Assembly (NCBI GenBank): GCA_014377915.1
Contig: JACMOT010000375.1
Location: 1-20,467, forward strand
Direction: 5' to 3'
Length of the DNA: 20,467 nucleotides
Source: Tardiphaga sp.
GTDB lineage: Bacteria > Pseudomonadota > Alphaproteobacteria > Rhizobiales > Xanthobacteraceae
Part shown: in pieces, positions 14,512 to 20,467 of the stretch
Position numbering within the stretch: the stretch's first letter is position 1
Layout: every line of letters begins with the position of its first letter
The notes under the pieces: generated by a model
What the model was told of the DNA's origin: nothing
What the model saw: only the letters and a program-made list of their open reading frames with translations
Database searches by the model: none
Made by a program: the position numbers and the translations under genes

Positions 14512-15078
14512 CTACCGCACCCGTGCCAGGAAATACGCCAGTTCGACGATCTGCGGGTCGGTGACCGATTGCATCACATCGGCCATGGTGGCGTCGTAGC
14601 CATGCCGGGAATTGTCCTTGTATTCGCGCAACGTCTTGACGAGGTAGTCCTCGCGTTGATTGGCGATCCGAGGAATGTTGTCCCGGCCGGCGAAATCGGC
14701 GTTGTGGCAGGAATCGCAGCGGAATTGCTGGGTCAGGATGCGGGCGCTGGCCATCCGCGCCGGTTCGCCAGCCTCCGCGGGCGGCTTGGGCTTCGGTAGC
14801 GTGGCGAGAAAATCGGAAAAGAGGCGCAGGTCGTCATCGGAAAAATCCTTCGCCATCTCGTTCATCGGCTCGAAGCGGCGCAGCTTCTCACGGAACATGA
14901 ACAACTGGATCAGCGAATAGGCCGGCTGCTGCGCGCCGAGCGACGGGATGTTCTCCATCTCCGACGTGCCGGCCTCGCCATGGCAGGCCAGACACGGCGC
15001 GGCGCGTTCAGCGATCGGTTCGGCCTGAAGAGATGATGTGGCCACAAGCAGAAGCGCGATGACGGCAAACAGACGCAT
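14512..15078 (-). CDS. secreted diheme cytochrome c
   Basis: This is a 188-residue protein. Residues 1-19 are a signal peptide ([19 protein letters not shown]). Two haem c attachment sites follow: CLACH (29-33) and CDSCH (121-125), giving two cytochrome c domains in tandem, similar in plan to cytochrome c4. The first domain shows [18 protein letters not shown] and the second [18 protein letters not shown], which repeat each other's pattern. Met residues after each site (for example Met75 and Met165 or Met169) are candidate axial ligands. AGGAAAGAG precedes ATG15078. It lies downstream of the PQQ-type dehydrogenase on the same strand, separated by a repeat, so it is a plausible periplasmic electron acceptor; that pairing is inferred. 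Confidence 0.9.
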   Translation of the reverse strand: MRLFAVIALLLVATSSLQAEPIAERAAPCLACHGEAGTSEMENIPSLGAQQPAYSLIQLFMFREKLRRFEPMNEMAKDFSDDDLRLFSDFLATLPKPKPPAEAGEPARMASARILTQQFRCDSCHNADFAGRDNIPRIANQREDYLVKTLREYKDNSRHGYDATMADVMQSVTDPQIVELAYFLARVR

Positions 15079-15109
15079 TCGTAAAACTCTTTCCTGTAGT
15101 CAGGTACAT

Positions 15110-15230
15110 GTCATTCCGGGGCGCATCGCGCATCAGCGCGACCGCGGACCCGGAACCTCGATAGGGTAATCAGCTCGAGATTCCGGGTTCAGGCCGAACC
15201 GTTTCACGGTTCGACCTGCCCCGGAATGAC
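15110..15230. repeat. palindromic intergenic repeat, GTCATTCCGGGGC family, copy 3
   Basis: The ends GTCATTCCGGGGC (15110-15122) and GCCCCGGAATGAC (15218-15230) are perfect 13-bp inverted repeats. The inside has GACCCGGAACCTCGA and an opposed ATTCCGGGTTC, plus a small hairpin CGAACCGTTTCACGGTTCG (15195-15213). It occupies the gap between the PQQ-type dehydrogenase and the cytochrome c gene. Confidence 0.85.
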
Positions 15231-15246
15231 GGCGTGTGACGATCGC

Positions 15247-16518
15247 CTACTTCGCAGCCGTCTTCGGCTTGCCGTAGCTGATGCGATAGATCGCACCGTT
15301 CCAGTCGTCGGACACCAGCATCGAGCCGTCCTTCATCGGCAGCACGTCGACCGGACGGCCGAGATAGTTGTTGTTCTCGATGAAGCCGGTCAGGAACGGT
15401 TCGACGGATTTCACCGTGCCGTCCTTGTTCAGCTTCACTGCGACCACGTCACCGCCGGTCTTGACGGTCTTGTTCCACGAGCCATGCCGCGCCACGAAAA
15501 TAGCGTTCTTGTAGGACTCGGGGAACATTTTGCCGGTGTAGAAGCGCATACCGAGCGCCGCGGTATGCGGCCCCATCAGACCGACCGGCGCGGTATAATC
15601 CGCGCAGGATTTACCCCAGCCGAATTCGGCATCGACGACATTGCCCTGGTAGCAATACGGCGCGCCAAAATCCTCGCCGGTCTTGGTCACGCGGTTGAGC
15701 TCGTCTTCCGGCACGCTCTCCGACATCCAGTCGCGGCCATTGTCGGTGAAATACAATTGCTTGGTGTCCGGATTCCAGTCGAAGCCGACGCTGTTGCGGA
15801 CACCGAGCGCGACCACTTCGGCGCCGGAGCCGTCGAGGTTGATGCGACGGATCTGACCATGGGCATCGTCATGCAGCACATTGTTACCGGGCTGTCCGAC
15901 CGGAACGTAGAGCTTCTTGTCCGGCCCGATGCCGATGAACTTCCAGCCATGGGCTTCGTCCTTCGGCAAATTATCATAGATCATGGTCGGCTTCGGCGGG
16001 CTATCGAGCAAATCCTCGACCTTCTCGATCTTGGAAATCTTCGACAGCTCGGCGATGTACAGCGTGCCATCCTTGAAGGCGACGCCATTCGGCCGGTACA
16101 GGCCGGATGCCAGCACCTTGACCGAGCGCTTGCCGTCCTTGTTGATCACGGCATAGACCTTGTCGAGGAGGCGGCTGCCCACGAAGACCGTGCCCTTGTC
16201 GCCTTCGGCCAGCGAGCGCGCATTGGCCATGCCGGCGGCATAGACCTCGATGTTGAAACCGGGCGGCAGCTTCAGCTTCAGTGCCGGCAATTTGTCCGCG
16301 GCCGTGGCGATCGGCGGCGCCGACACCGGTGCCAGCTTGGCGGCTGCCGCGCCGTCGGGACGACCGACCAACGGTGAACCGGGGGGAAGCGCCGCCGCGG
16401 CGGAGGGAGCCGCTGGCGCCGGCGATGCGGCGGGTTGCTGCGCCACTGCGCCAAGCGTGAAAACACCCAACAAAGCGCCTGCGAGCAGCGCCTGACGCGC
16501 GGATGCATGAATCGACAT
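15247..16518 (-). CDS. secreted PQQ-dependent sugar dehydrogenase (sorbosone/soluble glucose dehydrogenase-like)
   Basis: This is a 423-residue beta-propeller oxidoreductase. The signal peptide spans about residues 1-27 (hydrophobic ALLAGALLGVFTLGAVA, then QQPA), followed by a low-complexity Ala/Pro linker to about residue 75. The propeller begins at LKLPPGFNIEVYAAG. Landmarks of this family are YRPNGVAF (141-148), HGWKFIGIGPDKKLYV with His190, GVRNSVGFDWNP with Arg241 (239-250), NGRDWMSES (260-268), ARHGSWNK (343-350) and RPVDVLPMKDGSMLVSDDW. ATG16518 was chosen because AGGGAGAA stands upstream; an ATG farther up would add 17 charged residues before the signal peptide. PQQ as cofactor is inferred from the family and from the adjacent pqqABCDE genes. 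The substrate, a sugar or other alcohol/aldehyde, is not predictable. Confidence 0.87.
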   Translation of the reverse strand: MSIHASARQALLAGALLGVFTLGAVAQQPAASPAPAAPSAAAALPPGSPLVGRPDGAAAAKLAPVSAPPIATAADKLPALKLKLPPGFNIEVYAAGMANARSLAEGDKGTVFVGSRLLDKVYAVINKDGKRSVKVLASGLYRPNGVAFKDGTLYIAELSKISKIEKVEDLLDSPPKPTMIYDNLPKDEAHGWKFIGIGPDKKLYVPVGQPGNNVLHDDAHGQIRRINLDGSGAEVVALGVRNSVGFDWNPDTKQLYFTDNGRDWMSESVPEDELNRVTKTGEDFGAPYCYQGNVVDAEFGWGKSCADYTAPVGLMGPHTAALGMRFYTGKMFPESYKNAIFVARHGSWNKTVKTGGDVVAVKLNKDGTVKSVEPFLTGFIENNNYLGRPVDVLPMKDGSMLVSDDWNGAIYRISYGKPKTAAK

Positions 16519-16670
16519 GTGGTTCTCCCTGTAAGGAAGCCTTCTGTTGCTATCGCGCTGACGCGCCATCCCGAGGCTTTCCTGACTCCACCATCTGATA
16601 TTTTGCCCCGGCTAGGCAAATAAAATCCAGGCGACGTGTTCAATGCCGACCGACGGGACGTGCGACGCCA

Positions 16671-16928
16671 TCAGTGGCGTGTGGTACCTGGCGGCGTCGC
16701 CTCGAGCAGCGCTTCGGTGAACGGAAACTCCAGTACGATCTCGCCGCTTTCATCGGTCACCTCGAGCACCGCGTTCATCAGATCGCCCGGCGCGCCCTCG
16801 GTGCGCAGCAATTCCAGAATGATGGCGCGGGCCGTTTCCCAGGCCCGATCGGGATCCCGCAACATTTGGCCGTCGGGGTCGACGATCAGGTCGTCGCGCA
16901 TACGGGTGTTGAAAAAATAGCGGGGCAT
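16671..16928 (-). CDS. small DUF6894-like protein
   Basis: This is an 85-residue acidic soluble protein starting MPRYFFNTRMRDDLIVDPDG, the opening typical of the DUF6894 family common in Bradyrhizobium and relatives. A central DRAWETARAIILELLRTEG helix and an EVTDESGEIVLEFPF strand region follow, as in that family. ATG16928 was chosen because the family starts at MPRYFF; a longer open frame upstream reads unlikely, Cys/Arg-rich sequence. The function is unknown. It is divergent from pqqA with a 200-bp shared upstream region that holds two palindromes. Confidence 0.75.
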   Translation of the reverse strand: MPRYFFNTRMRDDLIVDPDGQMLRDPDRAWETARAIILELLRTEGAPGDLMNAVLEVTDESGEIVLEFPFTEALLEATPPGTTRH

Positions 16929-16989
16929 GGCGATCGGTCTCTGGAATGGAAAGGTACAGCCGGCTTTGACACTTAGGGAACAATGCCGC

Positions 16990-17025
16990 CATTGCAATGT
17001 TGCATCGCGGTGGTTCATTGCAATG
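16990..17025. promoter_or_regulatory. tandem palindromes CATTGCAATG upstream of pqqA
   Basis: Two identical, perfectly self-complementary 10-mers CATTGCAATG stand at 16990-16999 and 17016-17025, 26 bp apart start to start, about two and a half helical turns. They are 104-139 nt upstream of the pqqA start and 62-97 nt upstream of the divergent DUF6894-like gene. The repetition and perfect symmetry suggest a dimeric regulator binding site; the regulator is unknown to me. Confidence 0.55.
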
Positions 17026-17057
17026 CACGCGTCGCGCGCATTGTGTTGACGAAACAG

Positions 17058-17086
17058 TTGGCGAACTCGGGTGCAAGCATTACACT
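17058..17086 (+). promoter_or_regulatory. putative sigma70-type promoter of pqqA
   Basis: A -35-like TTGGCG (17058-17063), 17-nt spacer and -10-like TACACT (17081-17086) point to a transcription start near 17093, some 36 nt before pqqA. A TTGACG at 17046-17051 is an alternative -35 but has no good -10 at the right distance. The prediction rests on consensus match only. Confidence 0.4.
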
Positions 17087-17128
17087 TATTAGCCGCAGCA
17101 CCCCGGCTGCAAATATTGGGAGACCAAA

Positions 17129-17209
17129 ATGGCCTGGAAAACACCGAAAATCGTCGAAGTCGCGGTTGGCATGGAAATCAACATGTACGCCTGCGCCGCG
17201 CGTAAGTAA
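17129..17209 (+). CDS. pqqA: PqqA, PQQ precursor peptide
   Basis: This is a 26-residue ribosomal peptide that serves as the source of pyrroloquinoline quinone. The sequence starts MAWKTPKIVEVAVGMEIN and contains the conserved Glu16-x3-Tyr20 (E-I-N-M-Y) whose two side chains are cross-linked by PqqE and become the PQQ skeleton. Family members are usually 22-29 residues, so the length is normal. A strong ribosome binding site GGGAGA (17118-17123) precedes ATG17129 by 5 nt. It is the first gene of pqqABCDE; a perfect hairpin follows it before pqqB. The gene is easily missed because of its size. Confidence 0.96.
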   Translation: MAWKTPKIVEVAVGMEINMYACAARK

Positions 17210-17221
17210 GGTCCGACCATC

Positions 17222-17248
17222 GGGGCGCCTTCCACCAGAAGGCGCCCC
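17222..17248 (+). promoter_or_regulatory. intercistronic RNA hairpin between pqqA and pqqB
   Basis: An 11-bp perfect stem (GGGGCGCCTTC at 17222-17232 with GAAGGCGCCCC at 17238-17248) closes a 5-nt loop. No U-run follows, so it is not a classical full terminator. It starts 13 nt after the pqqA stop. It could protect the 3' end of a short abundant pqqA mRNA or cause partial termination, which would give the excess of precursor peptide over enzymes known in other pqq operons. Confidence 0.7.
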
Positions 17249-17274
17249 GCCCGGATTGCTTCAGGGGCGATGTC

Positions 17275-18204
17275 ATGTTGCGTGTTATCGTTCTTGGAGC
17301 CGCCGCTGGCGGCGGCGTGCCGCAGTGGAATTGCGGTTGCGCGATTTGCCGGGCTGCCCGCGAGCGACCTGAATTGCAGAGCACCCAGAGTTCGCTCGCC
17401 TTCAGCAATAACGGCCGCAACTGGTTTCTGATCAATGCGGCGCCAGAGCTGCGGCAGCAGGTCACTTCAACACCGCAGCTTCATCCCACATCCGGCGAAT
17501 TGCGCCACACGCCGATTGCTGGCGTGATCCTGACCAATGGCGAAGTTGACGCGGTGGCCGGCCTCTTGTCGATGCGAGAGGGCTCGCCATTTAATCTCTA
17601 CGCGCACCAGAGGGTGCTCGCGATTCTGAAAGCCAACAGCATCTTCAATGTGCTGGCGGAGAAGAACGTGCCGCGACAGGCCATCGACATCGACCTGAGT
17701 TTCGAACCCGCTTTGGCCGATGGAGCGCCGTCGGGTCTGGCCGTGCTGCCATTCGCCGTTCCGGGCAAGAGCGCCTGGTATCTCGAAGGCGAAATCCATC
17801 CCGGCGGCGATGTCGAAGAGGACGGCGATACGATCGGGCTGCGGATCGAGGATAAGGCCAGTGGACAGTATTTTTTCTTCGTCGCCGCCTGCGCGCGCGT
17901 GACGCCCGAACTGGCGCAGCGCCTCGACGGCGCGCCGCTGGTGTTCTTTGACGGCACCGTATGGCGCGACGATGAGATGATCGTGGCCGGACTGGGCGTC
18001 AAAACCGGTCAGCGCATGGGGCACCTTTCGATGTCCGGCGATGATGGCGCCATCGCCATGTTGGCTGACTGCGGCATTGCGCAAAAGGTCTTTCTGCACA
18101 TCAATAATTCAAACCCGGCGCTGCTGCACGATTCCGCGGAGCGGGCGAGCCTGCAAAACGCCGGCTGGCAGATGGCCCATGACGGCATGGAGATAACGCT
18201 GTGA
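17275..18204 (+). CDS. pqqB: PqqB, PQQ biosynthesis metallohydrolase-fold protein
   Basis: This is a 309-residue cytosolic protein of the metallo-beta-lactamase fold. It opens with VIVLGAAAGGGVPQWNCGC, the PqqB signature, containing the Cys20-x-Cys22-x2-Cys25 zinc site. ILTNGEVDAVAGLLSMREG (about 82-100) is the family's diagnostic segment. PqqB has been proposed to hydroxylate a tyrosine-derived intermediate before PqqC acts; earlier it was thought to help PQQ export. AGGGGC (17263-17268) precedes ATG17275. The stop overlaps the pqqC start (GTGA). Length is standard (about 300-310). Confidence 0.97.
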   Translation: MLRVIVLGAAAGGGVPQWNCGCAICRAARERPELQSTQSSLAFSNNGRNWFLINAAPELRQQVTSTPQLHPTSGELRHTPIAGVILTNGEVDAVAGLLSMREGSPFNLYAHQRVLAILKANSIFNVLAEKNVPRQAIDIDLSFEPALADGAPSGLAVLPFAVPGKSAWYLEGEIHPGGDVEEDGDTIGLRIEDKASGQYFFFVAACARVTPELAQRLDGAPLVFFDGTVWRDDEMIVAGLGVKTGQRMGHLSMSGDDGAIAMLADCGIAQKVFLHINNSNPALLHDSAERASLQNAGWQMAHDGMEITL

Positions 18205-18965
18205 ACGCCCTGACCGCCTTTTCGCTGGTCTCCACCACCCCGCTCGACAGCGCGGAGCAACTCGAGGCGACGCTGCGACATATCGGCGCGACGCGCTATC
18301 ACAGCCTGCATCCGTTTCACGCGTTGCTGCATGGCGGCAAGCTCAACAAGGGCCAGGTGCAGGCCTGGGCGTTGAACCGCTATTATTATCAAAGCACGAT
18401 TCCGATCAAGGACGCAGTCGTGATCTCGCGGTTTCGCGACCGCGCCATCCGCATGGAATGGCGACACCGGATCGAGGACCATGACGGCGAGCCCGGCTCC
18501 GAGGGCGGCATCGAGCGCTGGCTGAAGCTGACCGAGGGCCTTGGCCTTGATAGCGCTTATGTCGAATCCGGCGAAGGCATTCTGCCGGCGACGCGTTTTG
18601 CCGTGGACGCCTATGTTCACTTCGTCCGCGACAAGACCCCGCTGGAGGCGATCGCCTCGTCACTCACCGAACTGTTCGCGCCGAACCTGCATGAAGAGCG
18701 CATCGCCGGCATGTTGAAGCACTACGACTTCGTCAATCCGGACATCATGAGCTATTTCAGCCGCCGCCTGACCCAGGCGCCGCGCGATGCCAATTTTGCG
18801 CTCGACTACGTCAAGAAGCACGCCAGCACACCGGCGGAACGCGCGGCCGTGTGCAATGCGCTGATCTTCAAGACCAATGTCTTGTGGGTGCAGCTCGACG
18901 CGCTGCATCACGCCTATGTCAACGGCCACGTGCCGCCGGGCGCCTTCGTGCCCGCGGCTTGCTGA
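18201..18965 (+). CDS. pqqC: PqqC, pyrroloquinoline-quinone synthase
   Basis: This is a 254-residue cofactor-free oxidase that performs the final ring closure and eight-electron oxidation to PQQ. Active-site residues map onto Klebsiella PqqC with a constant offset of ten: His94 (H84), His164 (H154), Tyr185 (Y175), Arg189 (R179) and Lys224 (K214), all conserved. Other landmarks are RYHSLHPFHALLHGGKL and NRYYYQSTIPIKDA. The start is GTG18201, forming GTGA with the pqqB stop; the first plus residues MNALTAFSLV are a short normal extension. pqqD follows after a 9-nt gap. Confidence 0.97.
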   Translation: MNALTAFSLVSTTPLDSAEQLEATLRHIGATRYHSLHPFHALLHGGKLNKGQVQAWALNRYYYQSTIPIKDAVVISRFRDRAIRMEWRHRIEDHDGEPGSEGGIERWLKLTEGLGLDSAYVESGEGILPATRFAVDAYVHFVRDKTPLEAIASSLTELFAPNLHEERIAGMLKHYDFVNPDIMSYFSRRLTQAPRDANFALDYVKKHASTPAERAAVCNALIFKTNVLWVQLDALHHAYVNGHVPPGAFVPAAC

Positions 18966-18974
18966 GGCAAGATC

Positions 18975-19292
18975 ATGGCAGAGCCGCGCAGCCGCCGCAT
19001 GAGCGTTGAAGAGGCCAGCCGGCCGGTGCTGCCGCGCCACGCCAAGCTGAAATTCGACGACAGCCGCAAGGTCTGGGTGATCCTGGCGCCGGAACGCGTG
19101 CTGGCGCCGGACGAGATCGCGGTCGAGATCCTGCAGCTCTGCGACGGCGCGCGCAGCGTCGCCGTCATCATCGATCTGCTGGCGGCGAAATACACCGCGC
19201 CGCGCGAGGACATCGGGGTCGATGTCATCGCGATGCTACAGGACCTCGCAGACAAGGGCTTTCTGACCCAGGCACGGGAGCAGACCGCATGA
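18975..19292 (+). CDS. pqqD: PqqD, PqqA-binding peptide chaperone
   Basis: This is a 105-residue protein, the RiPP recognition element that holds PqqA and presents it to the radical SAM enzyme PqqE. Conserved features are RPVLPRHAKLKFDDSRKVWVI, LAPERVLAPDEIAVEIL and the winged-helix part LCDGARSVAVIIDLLAAKY. ATG18975 is used; an internal ATG at 18999 would give 97 residues, nearer the usual length of about 90-95, and both are possible. The stop overlaps pqqE by ATGA, in line with the tight PqqD-PqqE partnership. Confidence 0.95.
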   Translation: MAEPRSRRMSVEEASRPVLPRHAKLKFDDSRKVWVILAPERVLAPDEIAVEILQLCDGARSVAVIIDLLAAKYTAPREDIGVDVIAMLQDLADKGFLTQAREQTA

Positions 19293-20467
19293 GCCCGACC
19301 CTCGCCAGCGATAGCCACCTAGATGCCATTCCCGTGCTCGCCGATCCGACCGACGGTCTGGCGATCATGGAAAAGACCCGCTCGACCGCGGAAACGTTCG
19401 GGATTCCGCTGGCCGTGCTGGCCGAGCTGACGCATCGCTGCCCGCTGCAATGTCCCTATTGCTCCAATCCTGTCGAACTGGAGCGTTCAAGCCACGAACT
19501 CACCACCGCTGAATGGAAAAAGGTGCTGAGCGAGCTCGCCGAGATCGGCGTGCTGCAGATCCATTTCTCCGGCGGCGAACCGACGGCCCGAAAGGACATC
19601 GTCGAACTGGTACAGCACGCCAGCGATGTCGGGCTGTATTCGAACCTCATCACCTCGGCGGTGCTGCTGACGCGCGAGAAACTTTCGGCGCTGGCGGATG
19701 CGGGGCTGTGCCATGTGCAGATCAGTTTTCAGGGCAACGAGCCTGTCGTCGCCGATCGCGTCGGGGGCTACAAGAACGGCCACGCCAAAAAGCTCGAAGT
19801 CGCCAGATGGACGCGCGAACTCGACATGCCGCTGACGGTCAACGCCGTGATGCACCGGCAGAATTTGCACCAGCTCGCCGACATCATCCAGATGGCGGTC
19901 GATCTCGACGCCGACCGGCTCGAAGTTGCCAATGTGCAGTATTATGGCTGGGCGCTGAAGAACCGCGCCGCGTTGATGCCGACCATCGCGCAGATCGAGG
20001 AGACCAGCCGCATCGTCGAGGACGCCACCGTGCGCCTCAAGGGCATTCTCGATATCGATTATGTGGTGCCGGACTATTACGCGCTGCGGCCGAAGAAATG
20101 CATGGGCGGCTGGGGCCGGCAGTTTTTCAATATTTCGCCGGCCGGCAAGATCCTGCCGTGCCATGCGGCGGAGACCATTACCGGGCTGGAATTCGAGTCG
20201 GTGCGCTCCAACCTTTCGATCGCCTGGATCTGGCAGAACTCGGAAGCCTTCAACCCCTACCGCGGCACCGGCTGGATGCCCGAACCCTGCGCCAGCTGCG
20301 CCTTCAAGGAGATCGATTTCGGCGGCTGCCGCTGCCAGGCCTTTGCGCTGAGCGGCGATGCGGGTAATACCGATCCTGCCTGCACGCTGTCGCCCAGGCA
20401 CGAGGAAATCTTCAAGATGGCCGAGACCGAATCCGCGGCAGGCGAACGCCGCTTCCTCTACCGCAAC
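19289..20467 (+). CDS. pqqE: PqqE, radical SAM PqqA peptide cyclase (3' end cut by window)
   Basis: The frame is open from ATG19289 to the window edge, giving 393 residues without a stop. PqqE joins the Glu and Tyr side chains of PqqA by a carbon-carbon bond, using S-adenosylmethionine and iron-sulfur clusters. The radical SAM motif is Cys51-x3-Cys55-x2-Cys58 (CPLQCPYC), followed by FSGGEP. The SPASM region has Cys271, Cys291, Cys334, Cys337, Cys347, Cys349 and Cys365, enough for two auxiliary clusters. Usual family length is about 370-390, so only a few residues should be missing. The ATGA overlap with pqqD fixes the start. The N-terminus (about 25 residues before MEKTR) is slightly long. 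Confidence 0.96.
   Translation, partial: MSPTLASDSHLDAIPVLADPTDGLAIMEKTRSTAETFGIPLAVLAELTHRCPLQCPYCSNPVELERSSHELTTAEWKKVLSELAEIGVLQIHFSGGEPTARKDIVELVQHASDVGLYSNLITSAVLLTREKLSALADAGLCHVQISFQGNEPVVADRVGGYKNGHAKKLEVARWTRELDMPLTVNAVMHRQNLHQLADIIQMAVDLDADRLEVANVQYYGWALKNRAALMPTIAQIEETSRIVEDATVRLKGILDIDYVVPDYYALRPKKCMGGWGRQFFNISPAGKILPCHAAETITGLEFESVRSNLSIAWIWQNSEAFNPYRGTGWMPEPCASCAFKEIDFGGCRCQAFALSGDAGNTDPACTLSPRHEEIFKMAETESAAGERRFLYRN

Noticed and set aside
12903..14564. Long open frame of 553 codons on the + strand opposite the amidase
   Set aside because: The - strand amidase shows its full Ser-Ser-Lys triad; the + frame is Arg/His-rich low-quality sequence and runs through a repeat element.
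12034..15230. CRISPR array from the repeated GTCATTCCGGGGC sequences
   Set aside because: The copies are about 115-120 bp palindromic elements separated by whole genes, not short direct repeats with regular spacers, and no cas genes are present.
15226..16377. Open frame of 383 codons on the + strand opposite the PQQ-type dehydrogenase
   Set aside because: Shadow of a convincing - strand propeller protein; no ribosome binding site or domain.

Overview
The window looks like a chromosomal segment of an alphaproteobacterium of the Bradyrhizobium / Rhodopseudomonas / Tardiphaga group (Nitrobacteraceae). This rests on the high GC content, the protein flavour, and several dispersed palindromic intergenic repeat families of the kind common in these genomes (boundary sequences such as GTCATTCCGGGGC, CCCGGACGCG, GTAGGGTGGGC and CGTCATTGCGAG). 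The genus is an inference; there is no rRNA or tRNA here. I see no phage, transposase, CRISPR array or tRNA. Coding density is high and no gene-free gap exceeds 300 bases.

Left part (1-4424, + strand): a CoA-ester catabolic block. It holds the 3' end of an acyl-CoA dehydrogenase-like gene, an acyl-CoA ligase, an octopine/nopaline-dehydrogenase-family oxidoreductase and a 3-hydroxyacyl-CoA dehydrogenase; the last two overlap by ATGA. Next (4575-6739) is a divergent pair: a NicX/M29-family protein with a His-His-Asp metal site (- strand) and a fusion of a flavin reductase domain with a MarR regulator domain (+ strand). AT-rich inverted repeats between them are good operator candidates. The substrate of this region is unknown; an aromatic or N-heterocyclic compound is a reasonable guess.

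Middle (6887-11885): a NitT/TauT (SsuA/TauA-like) substrate-binding protein (-), malonyl-CoA decarboxylase (+), and a translationally coupled operon of ABC ATPase and two permeases (-). The binding protein probably serves this ABC operon although the decarboxylase gene separates them. Then comes a - strand operon (14312 to 12155) of amidase, glutathione peroxidase and a DUF3297 protein.

Right part (14512-20467): a PQQ module. On the - strand are a small DUF6894-type gene, a secreted PQQ-type (sorbosone/glucose dehydrogenase-like) beta-propeller dehydrogenase and a secreted diheme cytochrome c. On the + strand is pqqA-pqqB-pqqC-pqqD-pqqE, with pqqE running off the end. The cofactor pathway, a probable user enzyme and a probable electron acceptor therefore lie together. 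The pqqA leader has two identical perfect palindromes (CATTGCAATG) upstream of a sigma70-like promoter, and an 11-bp perfect hairpin lies between pqqA and pqqB.

Eight intergenic repeat elements of four families fill most of the larger gaps, including all three convergent gene junctions.
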